14,518 nucleotides of DNA from positions 1 to 14,518 of the forward strand of contig DIAL01000008.1 of NCBI GenBank assembly GCA_002414705.1, written 5' to 3'. The notes under the pieces are model-generated. The model was not told the DNA's origin. It saw only the letters and a program-made list of their open reading frames with translations, and searched no databases. The DNA comes from Flavobacteriaceae bacterium UBA5079. GTDB lineage: Bacteria > Bacteroidota > Bacteroidia > Flavobacteriales > Flavobacteriaceae. Shown piece by piece: positions 13,467 to 14,518 of this stretch. Position 1 is the first letter of the stretch. Each line of letters starts with the position of its first letter. Position numbers and translations under genes: made by a program.

Positions 13467-14477
13467 TTACCACTTAATAATAACACTTCCCCAAGTAAAA
13501 CCGCTACCAAAAGCAGCTAAAACTACGGTATCGCCTTCTTTAATTTTGCCTTCTTCCCAGGCTTCTGTTAACGCAATTGGAATAGAAGCAGCTGTGGTAT
13601 TACCATACTTCTGAATATTATTAAACACTTGATCGTCTGTCAATTTAAATTTCTTTTGAATAAATTGTGAAATACGCAAATTTGCTTGATGCGGAATTAA
13701 CATATCAATGGCGTCCACAGATAAATTGTTTTTCTGTAAACCTTCCATAATCACTTCACTAAAACGAACCACCGCATTTTTGAAAACAAACTGACCATTC
13801 ATGTGTGGAAAATAGCTTTCATCTTCTGGGTCATTATCTGCTAAAATATCATTCACCCAACGTTTACCCATTCCTGGAGCTATCAAAACTAACTCTTCAG
13901 CATGTTCACCTTGTGAATGTAAATGTGTTGATAGAATACCTTTACTCGTATCTTCTTCACGCGTTAAAATAGCAGCTCCTGCCCCATCACCAAAAATAAC
14001 GGAAACACCACGACCACGTGTAGTTACATCTAATCCATGCGAATGTAATTCACTACCAATAACTAGGATGTTCTTGTACATACCCGTTTTGATAAAATTA
14101 TCGGCTACTGAAATAGCATACACAAAACCAGAACATTGGTTTCTAACATCTAAAGCACCAACGGTCTTAATATCTAACGCATGTTGGACTTGCACACCAG
14201 GACCAGGAAAATACATATCTGGGCTTAAAGTGGCAAATATGATAAAATCAATATCATCTTTATCAATTCCCGCACGTTCTATAGCTACTTTTGCAGCTTT
14301 CACACCCATAGTTGCTGTGGTATCACCAGATCCTTTTACAGCCCAACGACGTTCTTTTATACCTGTTCGTTCTTGAATCCAAGCATCGTTGGTGTCCATC
14401 AATTTAGACAAATCGTCATTGGTAACCACATTATCAGGCACATAATGACCTAGACCAATTATTTTAGAATTATACAT
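13467..14477 (-). CDS. fabH: 3-oxoacyl-ACP synthase III (KAS III, FabH-type)
   Basis: A 336-residue thiolase-fold condensing enzyme. The catalytic triad is complete: C115 in VRNQCSGFVYAI (111-122), H263 in IPHQANLRI (261-269) and N293 in YGNTTAASIP (291-300). The dimer and active-site loop TGIKERRWA (38-46) and the C-terminal FGSGFTWGSVI are also present. KAS III condenses a short acyl-CoA with malonyl-ACP to start fatty-acid synthesis. In this group branched acyl-CoA primers would yield iso/anteiso fatty acids, which would fit the E2 gene nearby, though the two are not in one operon. It is not beside plsX or rpmF, and residues about 200-230 (GMGKRWVNDILADNDPEDES) form a longer loop than in E. 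coli FabH. It may therefore be a second, specialised FabH paralogue. It is monocistronic, with a -7 box upstream and a terminator downstream. Confidence 0.92.
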   Translation of the reverse strand: MYNSKIIGLGHYVPDNVVTNDDLSKLMDTNDAWIQERTGIKERRWAVKGSGDTTATMGVKAAKVAIERAGIDKDDIDFIIFATLSPDMYFPGPGVQVQHALDIKTVGALDVRNQCSGFVYAISVADNFIKTGMYKNILVIGSELHSHGLDVTTRGRGVSVIFGDGAGAAILTREEDTSKGILSTHLHSQGEHAEELVLIAPGMGKRWVNDILADNDPEDESYFPHMNGQFVFKNAVVRFSEVIMEGLQKNNLSVDAIDMLIPHQANLRISQFIQKKFKLTDDQVFNNIQKYGNTTAASIPIALTEAWEEGKIKEGDTVVLAAFGSGFTWGSVIIKW

Positions 14478-14502
14478 ATTTATAGGGGGAAATTATGAAT
14501 TA

Positions 14503-14510
14503 CAAAAATA
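14503..14510 (-). promoter_or_regulatory. Putative -7 promoter element of the KAS III gene
   Basis: On the minus strand, TATTTTTG is an exact TAnnTTTG match ending 26 bases before the ATG at 14477. The -33 element would lie outside the window. Confidence 0.5.
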
Positions 14511-14518
14511 ATCATTTA

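Noticed and set aside
14068..14376. 102-residue plus-strand reading frame inside the KAS III gene
   Set aside because: It is fully antisense to a well-conserved enzyme and has no recognisable domain.
1..14518. Mobile element, CRISPR array, defence or toxin-antitoxin system
   Set aside because: No transposase, integrase, regularly spaced repeats, Cas, restriction or toxin-like proteins were seen. The only repeats are the REP-like element and short tandem words.

Overview
The window is chromosomal DNA of a member of the Bacteroidota, most likely a marine-type Flavobacteriaceae. It is AT-rich. Start codons lack recognisable Shine-Dalgarno sequences, and several gene starts are preceded by close matches to the Bacteroidota -7 promoter element TAnnTTTG. 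The order cinA - rpmB - rpmG - DUF4295 - ftsY and the types of protein present also fit that lineage. Almost everything is housekeeping. I see no prophage, insertion sequence, CRISPR array, tRNA/rRNA or recognisable defence island.

Layout. (1) 1-4837, all minus strand. A DnaQ-like exonuclease is followed by a FAH-family hydrolase, an orphan histidine-phosphotransfer (Hpt) protein and cinA; the last three are fused start-to-stop. Next comes a separately promoted translation cluster (rpmB, rpmG, a 50-residue DUF4295 protein), closed by a terminator just ahead of the SRP receptor gene ftsY, which runs off the left edge. (2) 5053-7879, plus strand. This block is less conserved and more AT-rich: a seven-helix DUF2306-like membrane protein, a secreted beta-lactamase-fold hydrolase with an altered third motif, and a 79-residue membrane protein, ending at a perfect bidirectional terminator. 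(3) 8087-11197, minus strand: an E2 acyltransferase of a 2-oxo-acid dehydrogenase complex, a family-2 glycosyltransferase, and recR. (4) 11276-14518: a sodium:solute symporter (plus) whose 3' end overlaps a convergent CoA-binding-fold protein (minus), a 409-base gap with two strong hairpins, and a KAS III (FabH-type) enzyme (minus).

How the genes fit together. Region 1 links protein synthesis (bL28, bL33, DUF4295) with membrane targeting (FtsY) and metabolite clean-up (CinA for pyridine nucleotides, a FAH enzyme for 2-oxo-acid derivatives). Regions 3 and 4 hold genes of acyl-CoA and fatty-acid metabolism (E2, FabH), recombinational repair (RecR) and solute uptake, without forming one obvious pathway.

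I found no convincing undescribed multi-gene system. The items most worth a second look are non-coding or small: a two-hairpin REP-like element (3981-4055), a repeat-plus-hairpin pair in the 13058-13466 gap, a 28-base tandem repeat inside the ribosomal-protein operon, the Hpt protein embedded in a metabolic operon, and the beta-lactamase homologue lacking its usual third-motif histidine.
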